A stretch of DNA of 64,000 nt from Inia geoffrensis (lineage: Eukaryota; Chordata; Mammalia; Artiodactyla; Iniidae), in the NCBI GenBank assembly GCA_036417435.1, contig CM070902.1:179619945-179683944 (forward strand), given 5' to 3'. Positions 11,401 to 22,197 of this stretch are shown here, in pieces. Both the position numbers and the translations under genes were made by a program. Each line of letters starts with the position of its first letter. Within the stretch, counting starts at the first letter, position 1. The notes beneath the pieces were generated by a model that was not told the DNA's origin, ran no database searches, and worked only from the letters and a program-made list of their open reading frames with translations.

Positions 11401-12930
11401 ATCAAGTGGAACTTCCACATCAACAGTAATGCATAATTTTAGTAGAAGATATTATTATCAACTTCTTGGGTTTAATGAATATGACAATGATAATGATAAT
11501 AATAGTTATCAATATGGTGAAGGCAATGTTACCTCAAAACATTGCTGCAGTCAAAACAAAGTGTAATATAGTACAAAGAAAGGGGTTTCAAAGTGAGAAT
11601 AACGTGGGTTTTTTTCCTAGCTTTGCCATTATGTTGGAGAACAGGTGAGCTGTGATTCGTCACCCCTTGACCTTTGGTTGTGTGGTGTGACTCATTTCTT
11701 TGACATGATATAACCATAATTTGCCAAGTGCCTCTGCAATGGGTTTTATGTCAGAGGCCTCTGTCACAATCTTGGATATGACCCAGAAGCCCCTGATCTA
11801 AGGAGGCTCAGTGTAAGTGGAGCCCCTGCCACTGCAGCATGGGGCTGAGCTGCACCGGCCAACCTACAGATTATGTGAATGAATGCTTGCTTTATACCAT
11901 TGAGTTTGGGGATCGTTTGTTACACAGCATGACAGTAAGAGTAGCTAATGAATACAAGTACCTCCTTCAAAGACTTTGTTGTGAATTTCTCCATTCATTC
12001 CTTGAACTAATAGTTATTAAGCACCTATTCTATGCTATAGTGATGAGAGGGTCTAAGGCTACAATAGCAAAGAAGATGTCATGGTACTTATATCGTCTGG
12101 AGGTGTGAGGTTAAACCTAAAGGAAATGGAAACAAAATAATTTCGAATGATAAGTCTCAACAAGAAAACAAACAAAAGCTGAGATGAATCAGACTATGTG
12201 GTGATTTACTTTGAACAGGGTAGGCAGGAAAGCTGCCGTGAGCTTTAAAGGATGAGAAGGAGATTGCTATATGACAGTAAATGAACGTAGACCTTGTTCT
12301 AAGTGTAACAGAAAGTCATGGAAAGGTTTTTATTAGGAAAGTGACATGATACGATATTCATTTTGAGAAATGTAATTTTGCTGTAAAGAATGGATGAAGG
12401 AAGGGCAAAAGTGATCAAAGAGGACTCCAGTACTCCAGGCAAACTGTAGGAGCCCTACCTTGGAATTCCCTTTACCCCATCTTTTCAGGAAAAGTGGATC
12501 TCATATAGCCTCTGTGATTGTGTTATAAAGTAGAAAAAGGGGTGTCAAGAAGGGCAGTGTGGCATGACAGACTTTCAATAATCCAGTGATGTGCGGCCAA
12601 GGGATCAGGACCCTTATAGAGGATGGTACTCAGAACAGCTTATACAGAAGTTAGAAGGGGCAATAGATGCCATGGAGATAACTCCGGGGAGATGGAAAGA
12701 CATCCTTCTTCTCCGCCCCACCCCGCAAATATTTCACCACCATATCTGAAACAGGAAAAAGAGACTTTGAATGGGAACTGTCTGGGGCTTGGGATTATTG
12801 GCAAATGTGGAAAGGAGTGTAACTGGGATGACCAGTGTTACAAGCTCCACCTCCTTTTACACCCCATTCCTTTGAAGCATCTCTGCAGACCCCAAGGTGC
12901 CACAGAAGGTGGTTTAGAAATAACTGCCTT
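11401..12930. other. Mostly unassigned sequence
   Basis: A short phrase near 11995-12030 ('taatagttattaagcaccta') resembles the 'attattgagcacctac' motif of ancient mammalian repeats, but it is too short to place. The rest shows no gene or repeat that I can name. A frame at 12623-13033 runs into the next SINE and is not credible as a gene. Confidence 0.4.
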
Positions 12931-13258
12931 GGACTTCCCTGGTTGCACAGTGGTTAGGAATCCGCCTGCCAATGCAGGGGACCCGGGTTCGAGCCCTGGT
13001 CCGGGAAGATCCCACATGCCGCGGAGCAACTAGGCCCGTGTGCCACAACTACTGAGCCTGCTCTCTAGAGCCTGTGAGCCGCAACTGCTGAGCCCTCATG
13101 CCAAAGCTACTGAAGCCCACGCACTGGAGCCTGTGCTCCGCAACGAGAGACGCCGCTGCAATGAGAAGCCCCAGAACCTCAGTGAGGAGTAGGCCCCGCT
13201 CGCCGCAGTGAAGACCCAACACAGCCAAAATTAAAAAAAAAAAAAAAAAGAAAAGAAA
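12931..13258 (+). mobile_element. CHR-type tRNA-derived SINE, long form
   Basis: It starts with 'ggacttccctggttgcacag', has the B-box region 'gggttcgagccctggtccgg', repeated 'cacaactactgagcc'-like units and a tail of A-run plus 'gaaaagaaagaaag'. Flanks 'agaaataactgcctt' (left) and 'agaaagaactgtctt' (right) form an imperfect target-site duplication. Confidence 0.93.
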
Positions 13259-14261
13259 GAAAGAACTGTCTTAAGGAATAACTGCTTAGTAAGGCACATA
13301 AAAGGCTTTCAGTGACTTGGTGCCCACACTCTCCAGTCTGCTTCTCAATGAGCTCCCACTTCTCTTCTGTGTCTGTGTCCAACTGTGCGGACCTGTGTCC
13401 AGATCCCTTAGTGCAATCAGTCATTTGTGTCTCTGTTTTTCTGTCTCTATCTCTGTTTCCATCTTTACTCTCTGTCCCAAGAACAATGCTGTCCTTGCAG
13501 CTGCTAGGCAAGCATGTGCTTGTTTTGGGAATCCACCTGACAATTTTGGATTAGACTATCTGAGCATATTTGTGGCATAGATGCTGCAATGTGTAGGTGT
13601 CCACAAACCAGTTAAATTGTGAACTGATTGTGATCAGGAGTCAAACCCATTTTTCCTTTGTCTTTATAGCCTGTTGACTAGTGCACAGTCGTGACGTAGA
13701 GTCATGATTGATCAGACAGCAGACTATCAGTTAGCAGTCACTTTGTAATTAACTACCCCAAACTCTGGTGACTTAAAACTATGAGCCTGTGTTACCTCGT
13801 AATTGTGTAAGTGGAGTGGGTGGTCCTGCTGACCTGGACAGGGCTTAGCTGATCTCAGAGACCTTGCTTGTACATTCATCTGGGGTCAGCTGGCTGGTCC
13901 AGGATGGCCTGAGCCAAATGACTCATCCCTCTTCACGCGGATGTGGGCTCTTCTCTGCCAGCAGGACAGCTGGGCAGCTGGACACGCAGCAGCCTTTGGA
14001 GAAAGGAGTGGATGCGCCCAGGAAGCCCCTGAATTCAGGTCTCTGCACTGGTGCAACGTCACCTCTGCCATATTTTATTGGCCAATAAAAGTTCACACGG
14101 CTGGTCACAGAGCAGTGCAAGAGGTTCCACTGCTTCATAAATAAAAATATTGCCTGTATTTGACCACAACTTCAAAAAGACCTAACATTCTCCTGAGGGT
14201 AAGCATGGGATACAGATAGGATACATGATTTTTTAATAATGTAAGTTAAACATAAAGTAAT
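13259..14261. other. Unassigned sequence
   Basis: A pyrimidine-rich, TCTG-biased patch lies at about 13350-13470. No gene is recognised. Several overlapping short frames at 13860-14140 in opposite directions are not supported. Confidence 0.4.
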
Positions 14262-14311
14262 ATACTCAATATTTTGTAATAACGTATAAGGGAAAAGAAT
14301 CTGAAAAAAAT

Positions 14312-14345
<34 letters not shown>

Positions 14346-14420
14346 AACTGAATCAATTTGCTGTACAGCTGAAACTAACACAACATTGTAAATCAACTAG
14401 ACTTCAATAAACAAATAATA
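14262..14420 (+). mobile_element. 5'-truncated LINE-1 3' end with expanded TG tract
   Basis: The last ~160 bases of the cetartiodactyl L1: 'actcaatattttgtaataac', 'aagggaaaagaatctga', a (TG)n run at 14314-14343 where related copies have a short 'atatatgtatatgtata' stretch, then 'acaacattgtaaatcaacta' and an A-rich tail. Confidence 0.9.
14314..14343. repeat. (TG)n microsatellite within L1 3' UTR
   Basis: Fifteen TG units, grown from the alternating purine-pyrimidine stretch of the L1 3' UTR. Confidence 0.97.
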
Positions 14421-14632
14421 AAAAATAAACATAAGATGAAACAGGAAAGCTCATTAAAGAATCTTCCCCGGGGGGCTATTATTAGACTTCACAATGGTCT
14501 TGGAAGTTTTAAATTTCAAGTATGCACAGAAATGGAAAGAAGTGGAAACAGAGAGAAGAAAAATGGTTGAAGAGGGTTAGAAATCGATTTCCTAAGAAAA
14601 TGTGAATAATTGTCTTGACTTAAGTGGCATCC
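14421..14632. other. Unassigned sequence
   Basis: Short AT-rich spacer between an L1 tail and a SINE; nothing recognised. Confidence 0.4.
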
Positions 14633-14823
14633 TTTTTTTTTTTTTGGCAGTAGGCGGGCCTCTCACTGTTGCGGCCTCTCCCGCTGCGGAGCACAGGCTC
14701 CGGACGCGCAGGCTCAGCGGCCACAGCTCACGGGCCCAGCCGCTCCGCGGCATGTGGGATCCTCCCGGACCGGGGCACGAACCCGTGTCCCCTGCATCGG
14801 CAGGCAGACTCTCAACCACTGCG
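14633..14823 (-). mobile_element. CHR-type SINE, short form, head truncated
   Basis: The minus-strand element has its T-run (A tail) at 14633-14645 and the full body, but it stops at 'ctcaaccactgcg'. The terminal head bases (complement of 'gggcttccctggtggc') are missing, and MLT1-like sequence follows directly. No target-site duplication is visible. Confidence 0.9.
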
Positions 14824-14990
14824 TTAGGCGCCCGCCCTAAGCCACTAGAACCTTCTCTAAACCGATTGCCTCTGAAGCAATTCTGCTTACAAACAAGGTC
14901 ACATTCTGAGGTATTGGGTGATTAGGACCTCAACATGTGAATTTGAGGTGGGGGGCACTGAATTCAAGCTAATATATTTGGACCTATCCA
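14824..14990 (-). mobile_element. MLT1-like LTR fragment
   Basis: 'aacaaggtcacattctgagg', 'gtgattaggacctcaaca' and 'tttgaggtggggggcac' follow the reverse complement of an MLT1 (ERVL-MaLR) LTR. Only part of the LTR is present. Confidence 0.65.
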
Positions 14991-15769
14991 CCTCCAGGAG
15001 AAGAGAAATCATGTAAGTGATGGTACCAGTGATTTCAAATCCCCTTTAGAAGGTTTTCCTGGGTTTGCTTAGGACTCCAGCTTAAACATCATCAGGGGAC
15101 ACTACAGTCTCTTATTCCATAAACTCAGGAACTCTCAAACCGCTCCATCTCCTAGGGTGGTCGTGGTGTCCAGCTATACTAGATGGATGCACTTCCTGGA
15201 CCGTCCATGGGACACTGAACCCCCCCAAACAGGATTTGTTTCTCTTTTCTTGAGTATTGCAACAATCTTAACCGAACCACTCAAGGAACACAATGCTCTC
15301 GATTCCCAAGTTTTATACCTTGAATTTTGAAAATAGAACTATTCAGTTAGAAGTGGAGCCCATGGTAGTCTCCTGATTGCTCTAATAAGATTTCATGGAT
15401 TTTATCTTTTCCTTAAAATAATAAACATTTCTATGCATAATACTGGTTTACAATACAGTATATTACAGTACAATATAAATGAAATGTAAAATACATCTCT
15501 CCCCCCATGTGTTCCTTTGTAATCTGAAAATTAAACTGCAAATTGACCTTTAAGTGCTGTGAGTTAAAAGAAATGATTTGGCAAATAAAATAGAAAAAGT
15601 GTGCTTTTAAGGTTAAATATCGTCTTTAAAATGGTACAAAGAACAAAATAATTTAACAACAGACATTATAATAGCAAAAAGAGGTATAAAGAGAAATAAT
15701 AAAGAATATCTCAGAAGTTTTAGACTTCAAGTGATGGAAGAAATGTACCTCATAAGTAAGAATATCATG
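14991..15769. other. Unassigned sequence
   Basis: No gene or named repeat seen. The sequence next to the following SINE does not look like more catenin 3' UTR. Confidence 0.4.
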
Positions 15770-16128
15770 GGGCTTCCCTGGTGGTGCAGTGGTTGAGAGT
15801 CCACCTGCCGATGCAGGGGACACGGGTTCGTGCCCCCGTCCAGGAAGATCCCACATGCCGCAGAGCAACTAAGCCCGTGCGCCACAACTACTGAGCCTGT
15901 GCTCTAGAACCCACGAGCCACAACTACTGAGCCCATGTGCCACAACTACTGAAGCCCATGCGTCTAGAGCCTGTGCTCTACAACAAGAGAAGCCACCGCA
16001 ATGAGAAGCCTGAGCACCACAACGAAGAGTAGCCCCCGCTCACCGCAACTAGAGAAAGCTCACGCACAGCAAAGAAGACCCAACACAGCCAAAAATAAAT
16101 AAATAAATTTTAAAAAAAGAAAAAAAAA
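15770..16128 (+). mobile_element. CHR-type tRNA-derived SINE, long form
   Basis: It starts at 'gggcttccctggtggtgcag' and has four copies of a 'cacaactactga' unit and a composite tail of 'aaataaataaat' plus A-runs. It sits immediately beside the 3' end of the catenin retrocopy, where that copy's own poly(A) tract would be expected. I see no clear target-site duplication. Confidence 0.94.
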
Positions 16129-16137
16129 TATTTTTTT

Positions 16138-19100
16138 GTGTCATAAAGAGAGTAATCAGTTTTCTTCATGATACATTACGTTTTACTCAGTTTCGTGTGC
16201 TTTGTCCCTCTGAAGACCTTTCTGGGACAGTTCTCTTTTCCAGGGCCTCCTAAGATGCCCAGGTTGCTTACTCTGGGTCATCTTTGGTCATCTAATACCA
16301 GCCAAACTGCCGGAACCAGTGGAAGCCCTCTCCCTGAACCAGACCCCCTTTTCTCAAACCCTACAGCTGCCACCACTAGAAGACAGGCATCTCAACTTGG
16401 TCAACAGTGTTACTAACAAGTTAATGTGGGATTCTCTTTGGTTATGGAATTTTTACGCTTATAAAAAATATATAGCTAGATATATGCTCCTGAATTCTAC
16501 AAGTATTTTGACTGACTTAAACACAAGTATGTCTCTGCAAAATTCACCAGCTTGGCCAGGTCTGAAATCTATCTTCCTATGGAATCTTACATCAGTGTTC
16601 TATTTAGCAAATACAAGAGTGAAGAACACTGACAGATCTTTAGGAGCCCCGAGGGCTGGGGGCAGCCTTAGATGCTGTCCACGGCTTTGAACTCACTGGG
16701 GAACTGCACAGGTTCACGTGTTTCTTCAGAGATGTCGTCTTAATCTTGGTCTGTGTCTCATCCTGGGTCTCTCTCTTCACCAAGGGCTTTTTCTCAGGCA
16801 CCTTCATCTTCCACGACACAGCAGGGAGGTTACGGGAAGCCCTCCCCTGAGACTTCTGGTATTTGGCGGAGGCCGCGTAGGACGCCTTCACTGTCTGCAC
16901 CAGCGCGTTCACCAAGTTCTTAGCGGCTTGGATCCGGGATTGGCGCTGTCCACCCCGGAGACGACCAGCTCCCTAGCGAGGTTCTGCACCTCAGCCTCGA
17001 CTTTGCTGCAGATGTTGAGCTGGTGGCAGTAGAGGGTGATGCACTGCAGGTAGGCCGGCAGGTCCTGCTTGCAGGCTGAGCCTGGGCAATGGTCTGCGAC
17101 GGTACGGCCAAGCTTACCCATCCGGGATCCCACCTCAGCAATTTTCTTGGCGGCACTGATCACATCTGATGTGTTTTTGAGCGGTCTTTAACCTCGGGTA
17201 AAGTTCTTCATCTCCACCATGATCATGCACATCTGCTTGGCCAGCACGATGATGTCATTACCATGGTCGTTCCACTTGGACACCTCGGCACCCAGCTTGC
17301 TCTTTTCTTCCTGGAAGCTGGCCACCTGTTCCGCAGTCTTTGCTTTTTGCTCCTGGGGAAGGAGAGCCACGATCTCCCGCACACCCTGGCCAGCTACCAG
17401 CTGATCGTCTTCCGTCCAGACGCTTGTCCTGTTTCTGGCATCGAAGTCTTCCATCTCGAAGTCCGAGTCATCCAGGGCTCCTTATCATCAGCAGCGCTTT
17501 CCTGATGTCCCAGATGCCGTCGTACACCCGGCGTGGGACGTCAGGGAACTCCTTCTCCTCCATGGGCTGGGCCGGGTCCGAGCTGAGGGTTTCCACGGCC
17601 GCTTCACTTGCTCGGTAAAATGTGGCATGACTGTGTTGGAGAGGAGTTTGGTGGCTTCCAGAACCTTCTCTGTGTAGACCCCTGGCTCATAGGTGTCCGT
17701 CTCTGAGGTGACCGCGTGAATGACCCGAGCAGCTCGGCCTCGAGTTGCACCATCTTTGCGGTACACCCCATCCACATCTTTCTCGTGGAGAGCAATGACG
17801 CATTTGTTCACGTCTTCCAAAATGTGATTCTCTGAGACAGCCAAGAAGTCATCAATGGAAGCAGTGTCATTGACAGCATCTGGGAGACCTCGGACTTGTT
17901 TTTCCCACTGTTCTTTAAAAGGATCTGTGTTCTTGGGCCAGTTTACTCCATGGTTTTGCTGCTAAAGCCAAAGCAGCATTGATAACCTGAGGACAGAGGG
18001 CTTGTAGCTGGCTTGCAGACATTCAAAGAAGCTTTACACCTTCTTCATTGCTTGAGATGGAACAGGCCAAGCCGGCGACCTCAGTTAATTTGTCGGCATG
18101 TTCACGGAAAACTCGGGCATATTCTTTTTTTTTTAAATTTTTTGTGGTACGCGGGCCTCCCACTGTTGTGGCTTCTCCCGTTGCGGAGCGCAGGCCCAGC
18201 GGCCACGGCTCACGGGCCCAGCCGCTCCGCGGCATGTGGGATCCTCCTGGACCGGGGCACGAACCTGCATCCCCTGCATCGGCAGGCGGACTCTCAACCA
18301 CTGCGCCACCAGGGAAGCCCAAGGGCATATTCTTTAACTTCTTTCTCGTTTCCATTCTTTGCAGCTTCAATCAATACTAAAAGTGGAACGCTGGTTTCCA
18401 GAAATGAATCTGAAACATGGTCCACGACAGCTTTGTGGAGCTGCCTGTGCAAGTCCCTGGTCTTCTTGGTCACTTTCTCTATTGTAGAATTGGGTGCATC
18501 CCTTCCTTCTTTATGTCCAGCGTTGCCCATGTACTGTGAGAGCAGGTCCTGCAAGGCCTGACGGACAGCATTACACTCTCCCACGATACTCTCATGCCGG
18601 TCATCACGTGTGCAGGATGAATCAGCCATCAGGGCAGCCCCACTAATGATGCTTTGCAGGCGCCCCTCCAGGGAAGGCCTAAAGCGCTCCTTGCTGAAGC
18701 TCAAGGGGTCCACAATGATTTGTTTATCAAAGTTACTGAGGGCATACTCCAGTTCTCCTCCTTCTCGACCCTGGTGCTGGGAGGCATCATCTGATGCAGT
18801 AGCCTGGGCTGCACTAGAAATACCTGTGACCGCCTCCTGCAGCTGCTTGTATGTCAGGTTTCTGCGGGCCTTATAGGCCGCGACATCAGGGGGCTGTAGG
18901 CATGCCTGGGACGCAACACAGAGGATTGGAACGTTTTTCTGCAGGATTCCTCTGGCTGCAGCCATCAGATCACGATGGCCCATACCTTTCCGTTCCTGTC
19001 GTCTTTTAGCTGCCATAACGTTCAGCTTATCCACTTCAGGTTTCAGGGCCTTACACTGTATTCCTCAGTCCTGTTCAGTGCTGGCATTCCTCAGTTTCAA

Positions 19101-19660
19101 GATACCGCCTTCTACAACTTTCAGCTGAACAAGTACTTTGTAGGCATCTGTCATGTCAGCCAAAATACGCAGCCGGCTAACAGCAGAGAGCAAAGCTCGA
19201 GCTACCGGAAGCGCGTTGCCACGCTTCGCGGGAGAAGACGGAGCATCTACAAACGCTCCAGCAGCACTCTTCATCAAATCGCCTTGTTTTCGAACATCTT
19301 CTACGGCAGCCACAAGCTCCTCCTTGAGAAACTGACTCTCCTTTACAATTTTATCCCTGTTCCCCAAGAAATTGTCAGTTGTTTGTTCAACAGATGCAGC
19401 CAAAACATGGGCCTTCATAGAACGACCTCACTTCTTATTAGGGGACCCCTTGCTATTGGTATTGACCAGGGTTGTAACCTGGGTAACGAGAGGCTCCAAC
19501 CGTCTTTCAACTGCCAGAGTCCTGATCTCTAGACTTTTGGGGTCCCGTTTGATGTTTATGTTGCCTGCGTGGACAGCAGTCATTTCTGTGGTGAGCTCAG
19601 CAAGCGCAGGAAGATTCCTGAAGCCCGAAGCCAACGGCCGCCACTTTGTCTCCCCCATTA
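16138..19660 (-). pseudogene. CTNNA1: Processed pseudogene of CTNNA1 (alpha-E-catenin)
   Basis: The parent gene encodes the 906-residue protein that links the cadherin/beta-catenin complex to actin at adherens junctions. The minus strand carries this coding sequence from start (ATG complement at 19581-19583) to stop (16668-16670) without introns, so it is a retrotransposed mRNA copy. Recognisable stretches run in order from 'TAVHAGNINIKRDPKSLEIR' at the N terminus, through 'ISGAALMADSSCTRDDR' and 'VASFQEEKSKLGAEVSKWND', to 'YCHQLNICSK' near the C terminus. The span is 2916 bases; removing the 208-base SINE insertion leaves about 2708, against 2721 for the intact coding region. In-frame stops lie at 19428-19430, 19065-19067, 18023-18025 and 17188-17190, with frameshifts near 17920, 17600 and 16945. 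About 75 bases of 5' UTR precede the start, and about 530 bases after the stop look like the CTNNA1 3' UTR (recalled similarity). No functional product is expected. Confidence 0.96.
18128..18320 (-). mobile_element. CHR-type SINE, short form, inserted in the CTNNA1 retrocopy
   Basis: The SINE lies in the same strand sense as the retrocopy and splits it after about codon 415, between the 'NEKEVKEYA' and 'VFREHADKL' segments of the catenin sequence. A perfect 13-base target-site duplication, 'gggcatattcttt', flanks it at 18115-18127 and 18323-18335. Two extra A bases lie between the SINE head and the right duplication. It must be younger than the retrocopy. Confidence 0.96.
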
Positions 19661-19880
19661 TGTTTTGATTAAGTTAAACAGTATTTTCTGAGGGTTACCT
19701 AGAGGGATATTGGAAGGATGGGAAGACACGAAAAGATTTTGTTACTTTCCACCTGCTAAGCACAAGAGGCCAGCTGAGCAGGTCAGAGAGTGTGGGTGAC
19801 AAATGACTGTAAGTGAGCGGGTCTGGTGCACAGCAGCCGAGCAACACCTGTTAGTCAACCATAGCATAACTAGCATTGGA
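19661..19880. other. Unassigned spacer
   Basis: Sequence between the 5' end of the retrocopy and an L1 tail; nothing recognised. Confidence 0.4.
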
Positions 19881-20615
19881 TTATGGACAGAGGAATGGAT
19901 GAAGAAGATGTGGGACATCTATTCAATGGAATACTACCCAGCCATCAAAAAGGATGAAATAGGGCTTCCCTGGTGGCGCAGTGGTTGAGAGTCCGCCTGC
20001 CGATGCAGGGGATACGGGTTCGTGCCCCGGTCTGGGAAGATCCTACATGCTGCGGAGCGGCTGGGCCCGTGAGCCATGGCCGCTGAGCCTGTGCGTCCGG
20101 AGCCTGTGCTCCGCAACGGGAGAGGTCACAACAGTGAGAGGCCCGCATACCGCAAAAAAAAAAAAAAAAAAAAGGATGAAATAATGCCATTTGCAGCAAT
20201 ATGGATGGGCCTAGAGACTGTCATACTGAGTAAAGTAAGTCAGACGGAGAAAGACCAATATCATCTAATATCGCTTATATGTGGAACCTAAAATATGACA
20301 CAAATGATTGAAAGAGAAACAGAGTCACAGACACAGAGAATAGACTGGTGGTTGCCAAGGGGGAGGGGCAGTGGGGGAGGGATGGAATGGGAGTTTGGGG
20401 TCAGCAGGTGCAAACTATTACATACAGGATGGGTGAACAATGTCCTACTGTAGAGCACAGGGAACTACGTTCGATATCCTGTGACAAACGATCATGGAAA
20501 AGGATATGAAAAAGAATGTGTACATATATGTATAACTGAGTCACTTTGCTGCACAGCAGAAATTAACACAACACTGTAAATCAGCTATACTTCAATAAAG
20601 TAGATTTTAAAAATA
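19881..20615 (+). mobile_element. 5'-truncated LINE-1 tail, interrupted by a SINE
   Basis: It contains the end of ORF2 ('gaatggatgaagaagatgtg', then 'aatggaatactacccagcca') and, after the SINE, 'gtcatactgagtaaagtaag' and the 3' UTR with 'aattaacacaacactgtaaa', ending 'cttcaataaagtagat'. The 3' UTR is of the older cetartiodactyl type. Confidence 0.92.
19962..20168 (+). mobile_element. CHR-type SINE, short form, inserted in L1
   Basis: Full-length short-form SINE from 'gggcttccctggtggcgcag' to a pure A-run. A perfect 15-base target-site duplication, 'aaaaaggatgaaata', lies at 19947-19961 and 20169-20183, and the L1 sequence resumes exactly after it. Confidence 0.97.
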
Positions 20616-22003
20616 GTATTGGATATACCTTTGTAAACTATTAAGTATTATTAAGACGTTCTCCTGTTCATACTAATTCCTAAAAATATAAACATATTTG
20701 GTTGCATTGTACATTATTTTTAATAACTGTGTCATCCCAAAGATCTGACCCAGGGCGCTGTTCCGTGTGTCTCTTTGGACAGCCTGCTCCGGCTTTGCGC
20801 TCGTTCCACGGTCTCTCTCTGTGTCTCGGTGACTTTCAGTCAGCTTCCGATGTGGAAGCTGGACTTATTTTCAAAGCTCTTCAGGCGAAGTGGCTTCACT
20901 TCGGACTTGGTTCGGGGGGTCTGTGTCTCGTCACTCTCCTTGCACCCGCCCCCCTTCCACCTAAACAAAGTCATCTGCGGAAGCCATTTCTCGTTTGGCT
21001 CACGAACCTGACCTCTGGGGCTGCTTCCCTGCACTCGTAGTCTCAGAATGGAAGGTGTGACTCAAGTACCTTACTTTGCGATACTTGGTGCCTTTTGGGC
21101 TTGAGTAGGTGACACTGCTGCTTTCCGGGCAGTGACTGTGTGATCCACGGTGAGGGTCTGCAGAACCCAGAGCCATCTCGCCCCGTTTATTTGGCTTCGC
21201 CGTCTCCAGTCTTTTGTGAATGTGAACATCTAATGGCACTTTCTGCAGACCTGAGACTTTATTCCCGAGTCCGTCATCCAGGTTCCAGGGGTGAGCATCT
21301 GTGCCCCAGCACGTCCTACCCTGATGAAGGCTCTGCTAACCCTTGGATCCTACCTTAAACTCCAGCCCCACTTGGAGGCACACTCTGCCTGGTTATTTGA
21401 CAATGCAGATGGACGTCAATGGAAAGTCTGTGCCGTTCCCATCAAGCTCCTAAATAATCCACCTGTACTCGTTCGATAAACACTAAGTACCGATGAGATA
21501 CTAGGTACCTATTAGACAGACACAGTGACAAACAAGACATGCATTACATACCTGAGCTTACAGTCTAGGCTTTCTTTCTCTGTGTCAGCTATTAGTATGA
21601 ATTATACACTAATAAACCCTGGAGGAAGCATAATTTGTCTATACTTCCTATTTTTATAAACATGATGTACTTTGGTTGCTATATGTTCTGATTGGTATTA
21701 GGTTTACAGATGACCTCTTTTGATTAGATATTCATACTCGAATACTCTGGATCTCTGTTAATTAATAAAAATGTATTGTACTTCTGCTCTTGTCTCTGTG
21801 TGCAACATATAAGTCAAAGAGAATCAGCATTTGGTGATTACTGAATCATGAGTGGATTACTTTAGAGGATTTCAGGAAAGAACAGAGTTTAATCAAGTGA
21901 AACACTTTTCTAGAGGAGCAGTTATAAATCCTGCTGTTACAGACACAGGATAATGCCAGCAGAGAGAAAAATTAATAGAAGACATAGTATATAAAAGAAA
22001 TCA
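20616..22003. other. Unassigned sequence
   Basis: A moderately GC-rich patch at about 20740-21060 has overlapping frames in both directions, none resembling a known protein. A phrase near 21480-21570 ('ataaacactaagtaccga' and 'gagcttacagtctaggc') may be a trace of an ancient LINE. No gene is supported. Confidence 0.4.
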
Positions 22004-22197
22004 GGGCTTCCCTGGTGGCGCAGTAGTTGAGAGTCCGCCTGCCGATGCAGGGGACACGGGTTCGTGCCCCGGACCAGGAAGATCCCACATGCCGCGGAGC
22101 GGCTGGGCCCGTGAGCCATGGCCGCTGAGCCTGCGCGTCCAGAGCCTGTGCTCCGCAACGGGAGAGGCCACAGAAAAAACAAAAACAAAAACAAAAA
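22004..22197 (+). mobile_element. CHR-type SINE, short form
   Basis: From 'gggcttccctggtggcgcag' to a tail of (CAAAAA) units. The body ends early at 'gagaggccac'; the usual 'aacagtgagaggcccgc' stretch is missing before the tail. A short 'aaatcag' repeat on both sides may be the target-site duplication. Confidence 0.93.

Noticed and set aside
12623..13033. 136-codon plus-strand frame
   Set aside because: Its last third is SINE sequence and the first part resembles nothing known.
18013..18561. 182-codon plus-strand frame across the catenin region
   Set aside because: It reads the complement of the CTNNA1 retrocopy and through the nested SINE, so it is a shadow frame.
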